Source of the DNA: Methylomonas sp.
GTDB lineage: Bacteria > Pseudomonadota > Gammaproteobacteria > Methylococcales > Methylomonadaceae
Reading direction: 5' to 3'
NCBI GenBank assembly: GCA_026989715.1
Contig: JALSIU010000057.1
Location: forward strand, 1-5,463
DNA length: 5,463 bases
Position numbers and translations under genes: made by a program. The notes below the pieces were generated by a model. That model was not told where the DNA came from, searched no databases, and worked only from the letters and a program-made list of their open reading frames with translations. Below are positions 1 through 5,463 of this stretch, in pieces; within the stretch, counting starts at the first letter, position 1; every line of letters starts with the position of its first letter.

Positions 1-1
1 G

Positions 2-1825
2 CTATTTTTAGGTATTGGCTTTTTCTTACCTGCCTATAGTCAACAAGTGGCTCCTGCTAATAGCCGTATTAAAATAGCTGTATTAAGTACGGGAGATTTT
101 TTTCCGGATAGAGCGGTACAGCAGCGGATGGGGCTACCTGATGGACTTGCGGCCAGAATAATTGAAAATCTGGCGGCGAGTAAACGTTTTCAAGTGCTAG
201 AGCGGACGGCACTGAGAAAAATTATTAACGAACAACAATTTGGTCAAGCCAATAAAGAAACTTTTTTAGACAGGGCATTGAATGCTGCAACGGATAATAT
301 TGCTCAGACTAATGGTTTTACCGTTGCTGTGACGACTGAGGCCGCTGATAAAAATGATTTGATTAAAAATTATCAAAATTTAGGGAGTACGATGGGGGCC
401 GATTTTCTTGTCTTTGCCGTATTGGAAAAAGTGGTTAACACCTCTAAAACTGTTGCCGTGCCTTATAGTCAATCGAATAGAACTTTTACCAATAATAAAG
501 TCGATGCGCGCTTGAGATTGCGTATCATCAATGCGAAAACCGGCGTTATTTCAGGTGCGGCCAGTTTTCGTACGCAAGTGACCGAATCATTGTTAAATGG
601 TCAGGAGTCGCAACAAGATTCATTTTCAAACTTTGACCATTTAGGTAAATTAGCAGCCAATAAAATTCTGGATATTACCTTTCCGGCCAGAATTGTGAAC
701 AATGATCCGCTAGTCATTAATCGAGGCAAAAATGATCGTTACACTGTCGGTTCAACGTTTAAGGTTATACGTGAGGGTAAAGAAATTTTAGATGCATCCG
801 GTATTTCGCTTGGCAAAGTTACCCGTCCCGTTGGCACGATAAAATTGACTAATGTACAGCCAACCTTGGCAGTGGTGGAAGTGGTGACAGGAGATGTTCA
901 AGCCGGAGATTTATTAGAAATCCCTGAGGCGGGCGGTAATCACCGTGCAAAGCGGGTAACCGCCACGCCGAGAACGCAACATAAAAATGGGAAGCAACGC
1001 GGTAAAATTACTTTGGCGATAGGTAAAATTCGACTGAATAATTCCGGTCATAATACGGCGTTAAGCAATGAGTACCGTATACATGTTACCAATGATCTTT
1101 TAGTCAAATTAACTAATAGTAAACGCTTTGATGTCTTGGAAAGGCAGGAAATTGATCAAGTCTTTGATGAAAAAAGTTTAGCCGCATTAAGCGGTGGCCA
1201 AGCCATACAGAGTAAACTCAGTGAATTGACTGAAGCAGATTATTTGATTTTTACATCCGTTAATGATTTCCAAATTCGCACAGAAACCCAAAAAGTAGCT
1301 TATGTCGATGCGGTACAAACACGCTATGTTGGTATTATTAATGCAACTTTACGCATCGTAGATAGTCATAGCGGTAAATTATTGGCGGCGGATAAAGTAC
1401 GCATCAATAAAAGATTACAAGTGCAGAGTCAAGCTATTAATAATACGGTGTATGCTAACTTAATTGATGAGTTTACCACGGCATTGGTTAGTCGTATTAT
1501 GCTGAGCTTATATCCCATTAAAATAATTGGTGCTATTTCGGCAACTGATTTTTATATTAATCGCGGAGTTGATGGTGGCTTAAAGGCAGGAACTATCTAT
1601 CATGTCATGCGTGAAGGTACTGAAATGATAGATCCTGATACCGGCATTTCTTTTGGCAAGGTGGAGCAAAATATGGGGCAAGTAAAAGTAACTCGTATTG
1701 AGACCTCGCGTGCAGTGGTGCACTTAATCAGTGGTTCCGGTGCGCAGGCAGGTGATGTTTTAAGGCTTGCTAAGCAAACAGTCAAACGTGCCCCTAAACC
1801 CACCATCAGAAGACCTAGTTTTTAA
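2..1825 (+). CDS. Exported protein with two CsgG-like/FlgT-C-like modules (5' end missing)
   Basis: The reading frame is open to the left edge, so the true start lies outside. A GTG at 47 is in frame but would remove the export signal: codons 1-13 in the window (LFLGIGFFLPAYS) are a hydrophobic signal-peptide core with a likely cut at AYS|QQ. No lipobox Cys is seen, unlike classical CsgG. The 607 visible residues hold a CsgG-like domain (about 22-225; SKRFQVLER at 60-68), a FlgT C-terminal-like beta domain (about 230-307; INRG, then GISLGKV), a basic linker (308-335), a second CsgG-like domain (about 335-500; SKRFDVLER at 373-381), a second FlgT-C-like domain (about 505-590; INRG, GISFGKV) and a basic tail. 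CsgG is the curli export pore and FlgT a flagellar H-ring protein, but no curli or flagellar gene is nearby. Membrane hairpins like those of CsgG are not obvious. I infer a periplasmic or outer-membrane-associated protein of unknown role; the family-level call is fairly secure. Confidence 0.85.
   Translation, partial: LFLGIGFFLPAYSQQVAPANSRIKIAVLSTGDFFPDRAVQQRMGLPDGLAARIIENLAASKRFQVLERTALRKIINEQQFGQANKETFLDRALNAATDNIAQTNGFTVAVTTEAADKNDLIKNYQNLGSTMGADFLVFAVLEKVVNTSKTVAVPYSQSNRTFTNNKVDARLRLRIINAKTGVISGAASFRTQVTESLLNGQESQQDSFSNFDHLGKLAANKILDITFPARIVNNDPLVINRGKNDRYTVGSTFKVIREGKEILDASGISLGKVTRPVGTIKLTNVQPTLAVVEVVTGDVQAGDLLEIPEAGGNHRAKRVTATPRTQHKNGKQRGKITLAIGKIRLNNSGHNTALSNEYRIHVTNDLLVKLTNSKRFDVLERQEIDQVFDEKSLAALSGGQAIQSKLSELTEADYLIFTSVNDFQIRTETQKVAYVDAVQTRYVGIINATLRIVDSHSGKLLAADKVRINKRLQVQSQAINNTVYANLIDEFTTALVSRIMLSLYPIKIIGAISATDFYINRGVDGGLKAGTIYHVMREGTEMIDPDTGISFGKVEQNMGQVKVTRIETSRAVVHLISGSGAQAGDVLRLAKQTVKRAPKPTIRRPSF
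68..1765 (+). repeat. Internal tandem duplication of a CsgG-like + FlgT-C-like module
   Basis: Copy 1 spans about 68-919 and copy 2 about 1004-1765. The paired landmarks are SKRFQVLER / SKRFDVLER, GADFLVFAV / EADYLIFTS, LRLRIINAKTG / ATLRIVDSHSG, INRGKNDR / INRGVDGG, and IREGKEILDASGISLGKV / MREGTEMIDPDTGISFGKV. The protein copies have diverged strongly, and only short DNA blocks such as attaatcg at 716 and 1556 still match, so the duplication is old. Confidence 0.8.
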
Positions 1826-1842
1826 TTGATTGGTTTTCGCAC

Positions 1843-1874
1843 CTAGATGAGTGTCATAGTATGCACTCATCTAG
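1843..1874 (+). other. 11-bp perfect stem-loop between genes 1 and 2
   Basis: CTAGATGAGTG (1843-1853) is the exact reverse complement of CACTCATCTAG (1864-1874), with a 10-base loop. It starts 17 bases after the stop codon of the CsgG-like gene. No T-run follows on the + strand, and none lies on the other side for the - strand, so it is not a classical intrinsic terminator. It could be an mRNA 3'-end stabiliser, a weak or factor-assisted terminator, or a protein-binding palindrome. The structure is certain; its function is not. Confidence 0.6.
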
Positions 1875-1925
1875 TCTACCTTACATACCTTATTATTTGG
1901 TTTGTCAATAACGTATTGCCTACTT

Positions 1926-3536
1926 ATGATCAATAAACAATTATTTAAAAAATATCCAATTGTTATTTTAGTTGCTTCTTTATTATCAACTAATGTGCAC
2001 GCTCAAAGTTGGCTGGATGTGTTAACGGCTATCAATAATACCCTAGAAGCAACAAACCCTGAAAAACACCCGCAACATGTTGTTAAGACGGTTAAGGTTA
2101 AGCCTCATAAAATGACTGAGCCCTCTGTAGAAATAGTAGGATATTCACAAGATTTTTTGCACATTAACAAGCTAATGCGGGCGAATAAAATAGGGCAGGC
2201 CTATCAGACACAACTGGATAAACTTAAAGAAGGTGACCCTAATTTTTTGTATTCTAATGAATCCGGCTTATTGGCACTAGATGTTAATAAAACCAAAGCA
2301 GCTATTGCACATTTTACGGCGGCGGAACGCTATTTAAAAATGAATGCCGAGAAATCAATATTATCAGGTGCTGTGGGGACTTTTGGTAATGAATCTTTGG
2401 GGCTTTTAGTCGGTATGGGGGAAATAGGAGAGTATAACGGTGCGCCTTTTGAAAGAATTTTAATGCTCAATTATAAATCTATTGCCTATTTATTAAATGG
2501 AGAACGTAAAGCTTATAATGTAACCCGAAGAGCCATTGATTGGCAAAATATTGAGCACAAGGAATTTGAAAAAAGCGTGGCTTTGGCAGAGCAAAAAATA
2601 GCAGAAGAAGCAGGTGAAAAATCAGCGATGGAGGGGGCGCGAAAGGCCGCTGATAAAACCACAAGTACTACTAATGCTATCCTTGATATGCTTATTCCAG
2701 GGGTGAGTAATCTATTTGAGGAAATTCAAAAACCCTATAAAAAATTAGAAAAATCAGCCAAAAGCATTTCCAGTGCTTATGTTAATCCTTTTGGCTTTTA
2801 TATTGCAGGGATTGTGCAAGAATTTGATAGCTTTGAAGATAAGTCATTACGTGATAATGCCAGAATCTCTTATCAAAAAGCACTCAAGCTCAATCCCAAA
2901 AGCAAAGTTCTCAAGCAAGCTGTCAAGGAAGTCAAAAGACGGCCGCGCTGGGGTAAGCGTCTGGTACAAGTTGTGATTGCCGATGGTTTTGCACCGGAAA
3001 AAAAGGTGTTGCATTTTCGTATCCCTACACCGGGCGGCATCATACCGGTCAAGTTACCTATTTATGAACCTGTCTCTTCTAAAATTGCTCATATCAGAAT
3101 CAAATCAGGCAAAAGAACCTTGGCCAATGCCTCTGTTGTTGCTGATATTGAAGCCATTACTTTAAGACATCAATTAGACTCTATGCCCTTTCAGCACTTT
3201 AAAGTGATTGCGTCAATTACCAGAAGTTCGCTGGAAAGTGTCGGTTGGCGGCAATTAGGCGGGGTAGGTATGGTTTTACAAGAGTGGCGGGAAGGATTTG
3301 CCTATCCTGATATGCGGAGCTGGAGAGCGTTGCCAAAGCGTTTATTAGCTGCTCGGTTTTATGTGTCTAAAAAATTAAAATCAGTCACTATTATTAGTTA
3401 CGATAAAAAATGGCGTAGATTGGCAACAAAGCGCGTCCGACTCCCTAAAAATGAGCACAGTTTTATTTACGCGCGTACCATTGATAACGTGCTATCAACC
3501 AATGTCAACAAAACTTTATGGGTGAAACCAAAATGA
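1926..3536 (+). CDS. COG3014-family exported protein with TPR-like helices
   Basis: This is a 536-residue protein read from the ATG at 1926. A TTG at 1902 in the same frame would add eight residues ahead of a textbook signal peptide, so ATG is preferred, though neither has a clear Shine-Dalgarno. The signal peptide has a KK-containing head, a hydrophobic core (IVILVASLLS) and a likely cut at VHA|QS (26/27); there is no lipobox. Residues about 84-137 look like TPR-type helices, 174-207 holds a helix pair (LNYKSIAYLLNGERKAY), about 210-245 is highly charged, and 285-324 holds NPFGFYIAGIVQE and SYQKALKLNP. The rest is beta-rich and has the family landmarks VVIADGFAPEKK (348-360), ITLRHQLDSMP and DMRSWRALPKRLLAARFYV (462-480), corresponding to the DTRSW-LP pattern I recall for COG3014. 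The family has no established function; a periplasmic scaffold is plausible. The 3' end overlaps the YcfL-like gene by four bases, implying coupled translation. Confidence 0.8.
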   Translation: MINKQLFKKYPIVILVASLLSTNVHAQSWLDVLTAINNTLEATNPEKHPQHVVKTVKVKPHKMTEPSVEIVGYSQDFLHINKLMRANKIGQAYQTQLDKLKEGDPNFLYSNESGLLALDVNKTKAAIAHFTAAERYLKMNAEKSILSGAVGTFGNESLGLLVGMGEIGEYNGAPFERILMLNYKSIAYLLNGERKAYNVTRRAIDWQNIEHKEFEKSVALAEQKIAEEAGEKSAMEGARKAADKTTSTTNAILDMLIPGVSNLFEEIQKPYKKLEKSAKSISSAYVNPFGFYIAGIVQEFDSFEDKSLRDNARISYQKALKLNPKSKVLKQAVKEVKRRPRWGKRLVQVVIADGFAPEKKVLHFRIPTPGGIIPVKLPIYEPVSSKIAHIRIKSGKRTLANASVVADIEAITLRHQLDSMPFQHFKVIASITRSSLESVGWRQLGGVGMVLQEWREGFAYPDMRSWRALPKRLLAARFYVSKKLKSVTIISYDKKWRRLATKRVRLPKNEHSFIYARTIDNVLSTNVNKTLWVKPK

Positions 3537-4009
3537 CCAGTAAAATCGCAACCGTACTTTTAGCCGCTTATTTAGCCAGTCAATTAACGGCTTGCTCTAC
3601 AACGAAAGGCGCAAATGTGAAATATAAAGAACAGCAAACCATTGATGATACTCACCCCCGCGCGACGCTTATTTTAGGCTCCACCGAGTTAGTGGATAAT
3701 GTGCTTATTACGAATGTGAGGCTTGGTGAAGTAGGGGCACTTAGTAGAGCAGGCGTTGATGTACAAAATTTGACCGATGAGCGTTACACCTTAGAATATA
3801 AATTTGTTTGGCGTGATAAACAAGGCTTTGCGGTGGACTCAGGTAATATGTGGCATCGCTTTGTCTTATCGCCGCGCAAAATAAAAAGTTTTCAATCCGT
3901 CGGTAAAACACAAGATGCTTATTCTGTGCAGTTTACCGTTAGATTCCCAGATGATCTTTTTATCGAAACTGATAAACAAGACCAAAAAGCGAAACCTTTT
4001 TTTGACTAA
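3533..4009 (+). CDS. ycfL: YcfL-family (DUF1425) outer-membrane lipoprotein
   Basis: This is a 158-residue protein from the ATG at 3533. An earlier in-frame ATG at 3518 is less likely: the 3533 start makes an ATGA overlap with the previous stop and has GGTGA 7 bases upstream. The lipoprotein signal ends in LTAC with Cys21 followed by Ser, predicting outer-membrane sorting. Residues 77-99 (VQNLTDERYTLEYKFVWRD and on) match the E. coli YcfL core, where NxxxxxxxxxYRFYWYDxxG is seen; a WHRFVLSPRKIKSF stretch follows, then a beta strand (YSVQFTVRFP). This is a small beta-sandwich-like domain. E. coli YcfL (about 125 residues) is encoded next to lpoB and has no settled function; the same YcfL-then-LpoB order here supports the assignment. 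The protein is about 30 residues longer, including a charged C-terminal tail (DKQDQKAKPFFD). Confidence 0.82.
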   Translation: MTSKIATVLLAAYLASQLTACSTTKGANVKYKEQQTIDDTHPRATLILGSTELVDNVLITNVRLGEVGALSRAGVDVQNLTDERYTLEYKFVWRDKQGFAVDSGNMWHRFVLSPRKIKSFQSVGKTQDAYSVQFTVRFPDDLFIETDKQDQKAKPFFD

Positions 4010-4029
4010 ACCAGTACGCAACATAAAAT
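4002..4029 (+). promoter_or_regulatory. Candidate sigma-70 promoter for the first LpoB-like gene
   Basis: TTGACT (4002-4007, 5 of 6 to TTGACA), a 16-base spacer, then TAAAAT (4024-4029, 5 of 6 to TATAAT). The -35 box overlaps the last codons and stop of the ycfL-like gene. Transcription would start near 4036, giving a leader of about 17 bases that still contains the AGGA ribosome binding site at 4042-4045. Read by eye only; in AT-rich DNA such matches also occur by chance. Confidence 0.4.
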
Positions 4030-4052
4030 CAATAGACCCATAGGAAAACAAG

Positions 4053-4568
4053 ATGAAAAAATTACTTTTACTTACATTACCCCTTATTTTAATTGGTTGT
4101 GCGGGCAATCAGTTGGGCAGTCAATCTAGGGTGGCCATTTTGGACAGCAGTAGCCGAGAGCATTTAACTACTGAGTTAACGATGGCAGACTATACGGCGT
4201 TTGCAGAAAAGGTAACCAATAAAATGTTGCGCTCACGTTTAGTGCAATCATGGGGTAGAAAACGGCCTAAACTGGTTGTCGGCAAGTTAGCGAACAATAC
4301 TAATAATGATAGTATTCGTATGCAAGATATTTATGATCGTATTACAGAAACCATTTTAAATTCAGGCTTAGTACGTTTAATGGATCAATCTGCAACATCA
4401 TTTGATTATGTGGTGCGTACTGAATTATCGGAAACTCGCCAATTTGGTGCCGGTGGAGCAGAGCTGGCCTATTACAAACTTGAGTTTAAATTATTTAAAC
4501 TAGACGGTGAAATGGTTGGGCAATGGTCTGATGTATTGCCACTAGGTAAAGCCGTGCGTAAATATTAA
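4053..4568 (+). CDS. LpoB-like outer-membrane lipoprotein, copy 1
   Basis: This is a 171-residue lipoprotein with a strong start: AGGA at 4042-4045 sits 7 bases before the ATG. The signal MKKLLLLTLPLILIGC puts the lipid Cys at 16, followed by Ala, predicting the outer membrane. A helical segment (about 38-66) leads straight into the LpoB-family domain: PKLVVGKLANNT (72-83), IRMQDIYDRITETILNSG (88-105), VRLMDQSA, DYVVRTELS (118-126), and YYKLEFKLFKLDGEMVGQWSD (140-160). In E. coli LpoB this domain binds the UB2H domain of PBP1b to stimulate peptidoglycan synthesis. E. coli LpoB is 213 residues with a long Pro-rich linker after the lipid Cys; here there is none, and the region between the LNSG helix and DYVV is shortened. 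Family membership is well supported, but activation of PBP1b is inference. The neighbours are the YcfL-like gene 43 bases upstream and a duplicate copy downstream. Confidence 0.8.
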   Translation: MKKLLLLTLPLILIGCAGNQLGSQSRVAILDSSSREHLTTELTMADYTAFAEKVTNKMLRSRLVQSWGRKRPKLVVGKLANNTNNDSIRMQDIYDRITETILNSGLVRLMDQSATSFDYVVRTELSETRQFGAGGAELAYYKLEFKLFKLDGEMVGQWSDVLPLGKAVRKY

Positions 4569-4611
4569 AATAAGTATTGCAGTGGCGTTGTGTTTTTAAT
4601 ATGACATTTTT

Positions 4612-4650
4612 GCGTAGGGTGGGGGGCGTGTCTTGTTGCGAACCCCATCA
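4612..4650. repeat. REP-like GC-rich hairpin between the LpoB-like genes
   Basis: The segment starts GCGTAGGGTGGGGGGCG and ends GCGAACCCCATCA. GGTGGGG (4618-4624) pairs with CCCCATC (4643-4649), with one G-T wobble and an 18-base loop. Its base composition stands out from the AT-rich surroundings. GTAGGGTGGG...CCCATC elements are a common dispersed intergenic family in gammaproteobacteria; membership is by resemblance only, as just one copy is visible here. A T-run (4651-4655) follows after one base, so it could also act as a weak intrinsic terminator of the upstream genes. Confidence 0.5.
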
Positions 4651-4690
4651 TTTTTCAGTGCATTGAGAATTATTTTAGTTTTGTATTTCT

Positions 4691-5221
4691 ATGATGAAAA
4701 AATTATTCCTCATTATTCTCCCCTTAAGTCTACTCGCCGGTTGCTCAAGTCTGCAATTTGGTAATCAAAGTGATGTTGCCATACTTGATGAAGATGATCG
4801 AACCCATTTGGCAACAACATTGACTATGGCGGATTACTCGGCCTTAGCTGAAAAAGTAACTGACAAAATGTTTCGTTCACGTTTAGTACAATCGTGGAGC
4901 AAAAGAAAGAAAAAACCCCGCTTGGTTTTGGGAAAATTACGTAACAATACCGATGATGAAAATATTCGTATGCAGGATATTTATGATCGAATAACAGAAA
5001 TTATTTTAAATTCCGGGCAAGTGCGCTTATTAGACCAATCAGCAACTCGGTTTGATTATGTTGTGCGTTCAGAATTATCATCTACGCGTCAATATGGCGA
5101 AAATGATCAGGAACTCGCTTACTATAAGCTTGAATTCAAATTATATAAATTAGATGGTGAGATGCTTGGACAATGGTCCGACACCATCCCTTTGGGTAAA
5201 GCGGGTCGGCGTTTTATTTAA
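4691..5221 (+). CDS. LpoB-like outer-membrane lipoprotein, copy 2
   Basis: This is a 176-residue paralogue of the preceding gene, about two-thirds identical by eye over its whole length. The ATGs at 4691 and 4694 are both possible; the upstream bases are T-rich without a Shine-Dalgarno, so nothing decides, and copy 1 begins MKK like the second. The lipobox is LLAGC (Cys18 from 4691) followed by Ser, predicting the outer membrane. The same blocks are kept: LTMADYSALAEKVT, FRSRLVQSW, PRLVLGKLRNNT (76-87), IRMQDIYDRITEIILNSG (92-109), FDYVVRSELS and YYKLEFKLYKLDGEMLGQWSD. Changes cluster just after the lipid anchor, in a more basic KRKKKPR segment (71-77) and in the loop YGENDQE. As with copy 1, the Pro-rich linker of E. 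coli LpoB is missing. The 122-base gap and REP-like hairpin upstream suggest it may be expressed separately from, or at a lower level than, copy 1; no convincing promoter is visible in that gap. Confidence 0.8.
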   Translation: MMKKLFLIILPLSLLAGCSSLQFGNQSDVAILDEDDRTHLATTLTMADYSALAEKVTDKMFRSRLVQSWSKRKKKPRLVLGKLRNNTDDENIRMQDIYDRITEIILNSGQVRLLDQSATRFDYVVRSELSSTRQYGENDQELAYYKLEFKLYKLDGEMLGQWSDTIPLGKAGRRFI

Positions 5222-5295
5222 TGTTTACATTGGCGCAATGGTAGCGAACACGATAAACTATTTCTTTAGGTAATATAGCCTGGTTGATATGTCAT

Positions 5296-5310
5296 TTAAG
5301 TAAGACTTAA
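5296..5310. promoter_or_regulatory. Small dyad upstream of the last lipoprotein gene
   Basis: TTAAGT (5296-5301) and ACTTAA (5305-5310) form a perfect 6-bp inverted repeat with a 3-base centre, about 50 bases before the next start codon. It may be an operator-like site or chance in AT-rich DNA. The rest of the 137-base gap (5222-5358) holds only a weak CATTG-GCG-CAATG repeat (5228-5240) and no clear terminator. Confidence 0.2.
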
Positions 5311-5358
5311 TCAGCCGGTCTGTTATTCGATAATTTTATAATTTATTGAGACTCTGTC

Positions 5359-5463
5359 ATGCACAAGTTAATTCTGATTACACTATCACTTATGCTATGG
5401 AGTTGCGCTCCTTCCCCTACTCAATTAAGTGCTGACTCATATACCCCCGCCGCTAAAAATAGA
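5359..5463 (+). CDS. Start of a further outer-membrane lipoprotein (3' end missing)
   Basis: An ATG at 5359 opens a frame that runs without a stop to the right edge (35 codons). The product begins MHKLILITLSLMLWSC, a short lipoprotein signal with lipobox LWSC; Cys16 is followed by Ala, which predicts outer-membrane sorting. The mature start (APSPTQLSADSYTPAAKN) is Pro/Ser/Thr-rich and probably disordered, as linkers after a lipid anchor often are. GAG at 5348-5350 is a weak ribosome binding site 8 bases upstream. The family cannot be told from so little sequence. Its position and orientation make it a likely member of the same lipoprotein locus. Confidence 0.65.
   Translation, partial: MHKLILITLSLMLWSCAPSPTQLSADSYTPAAKNR

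Larger units (their letters stand above)
4053..5221 (+). repeat. Tandem gene duplication (two LpoB-like genes)
   Basis: Copies 4053-4568 and 4694-5221 are in direct orientation. Near-identical DNA blocks remain, for example around 4316-4370 against 4966-5020 (cgtatgca-gatatttatga, then attttaaattc). Third-position changes are frequent elsewhere, so the duplication is not recent. The spacer DNA is not duplicated. Confidence 0.85.

Noticed and set aside
47..49. GTG as the start of the CsgG-like gene
   Set aside because: The same frame is open to the left edge and encodes a signal-peptide core just upstream; starting at GTG would make an exported-type protein without an export signal.
1600..1806. 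Minus-strand open frame within the CsgG-like gene
   Set aside because: It lies fully inside a well-supported domain-coding region and its product has no recognisable features.
1902..1930. TTGTCA-17-TATGAT sigma-70-like promoter before the COG3014-type gene
   Set aside because: Its -10 box overlaps the ATG at 1926, so the transcript would begin inside the gene and lose the signal peptide. Probably chance.
2479..2664. Minus-strand open frame within the COG3014-type gene
   Set aside because: A shadow of the real gene with an odd, Phe/Leu/Pro-rich composition and no motif.
2773..3165. Two consecutive plus-strand frames in another phase of the COG3014-type gene, suggesting a frameshift
   Set aside because: The main frame continues unbroken with family motifs on both sides, so no frameshift is needed.
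3866..4108. Minus-strand open frame across the ycfL-like/LpoB-like junction
   Set aside because: It is antisense to two supported genes and has no recognisable domain.
5303..5321. AGAC...GTCT hairpin as a terminator after LpoB-like copy 2
   Set aside because: Only a 4-bp stem with a long loop and no T-run; too weak.
5337..5342. Perfect TATAAT before the last lipoprotein gene
   Set aside because: No -35-like sequence lies at 15-19 bases upstream and there is no extended -10 TG; AT-rich context makes a chance match likely.

Overview
The window looks like a chromosomal stretch of a moderately AT-rich gammaproteobacterium. Three things suggest this: a YcfL-type lipoprotein gene next to LpoB-type lipoprotein genes, as in enteric bacteria; a neighbouring COG3014-type protein, a combination I recall from Vibrio/Shewanella-like genomes; and a REP-like GTAGGGTGGG...CCCCATC hairpin of a kind common in gammaproteobacterial intergenic DNA. 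I cannot fix the genus. There is no sign of a phage, an insertion sequence, a CRISPR array or an RNA gene.

All six genes are on the + strand and all seem to encode exported envelope proteins. From left to right: (1) the 3' part of a large secreted protein with two successive CsgG-like plus FlgT-C-like modules, whose start lies left of the window; (2) after a 100-base gap with an 11-bp stem-loop, a COG3014-family periplasmic protein with TPR-like helices; (3) a YcfL-family lipoprotein that overlaps gene 2 by 4 bases (ATGA); (4) an LpoB-like lipoprotein 43 bases downstream, with its own good ribosome binding site and a candidate sigma-70 promoter; (5) after a 122-base gap with a REP-like hairpin, a second LpoB-like lipoprotein that is a clear tandem duplicate of gene 4; (6) after a 137-base gap, the first 35 codons of a further lipoprotein running off the right edge.

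The genes appear to form an outer-membrane/periplasmic lipoprotein locus. Genes 3 to 6 carry lipoboxes with Ser or Ala after the Cys, which predicts Lol sorting to the outer membrane. Genes 1 and 2 carry cleavable signal peptides without a lipid Cys. CsgG-like, FlgT-middle and LpoB globular domains all resemble the TolB N-terminal fold, so this short locus may hold four related domains in three proteins. The biological job of the set is unknown. The LpoB-like pair lacks the long Pro-rich linker of E. coli LpoB, so PBP1b activation should not be assumed.
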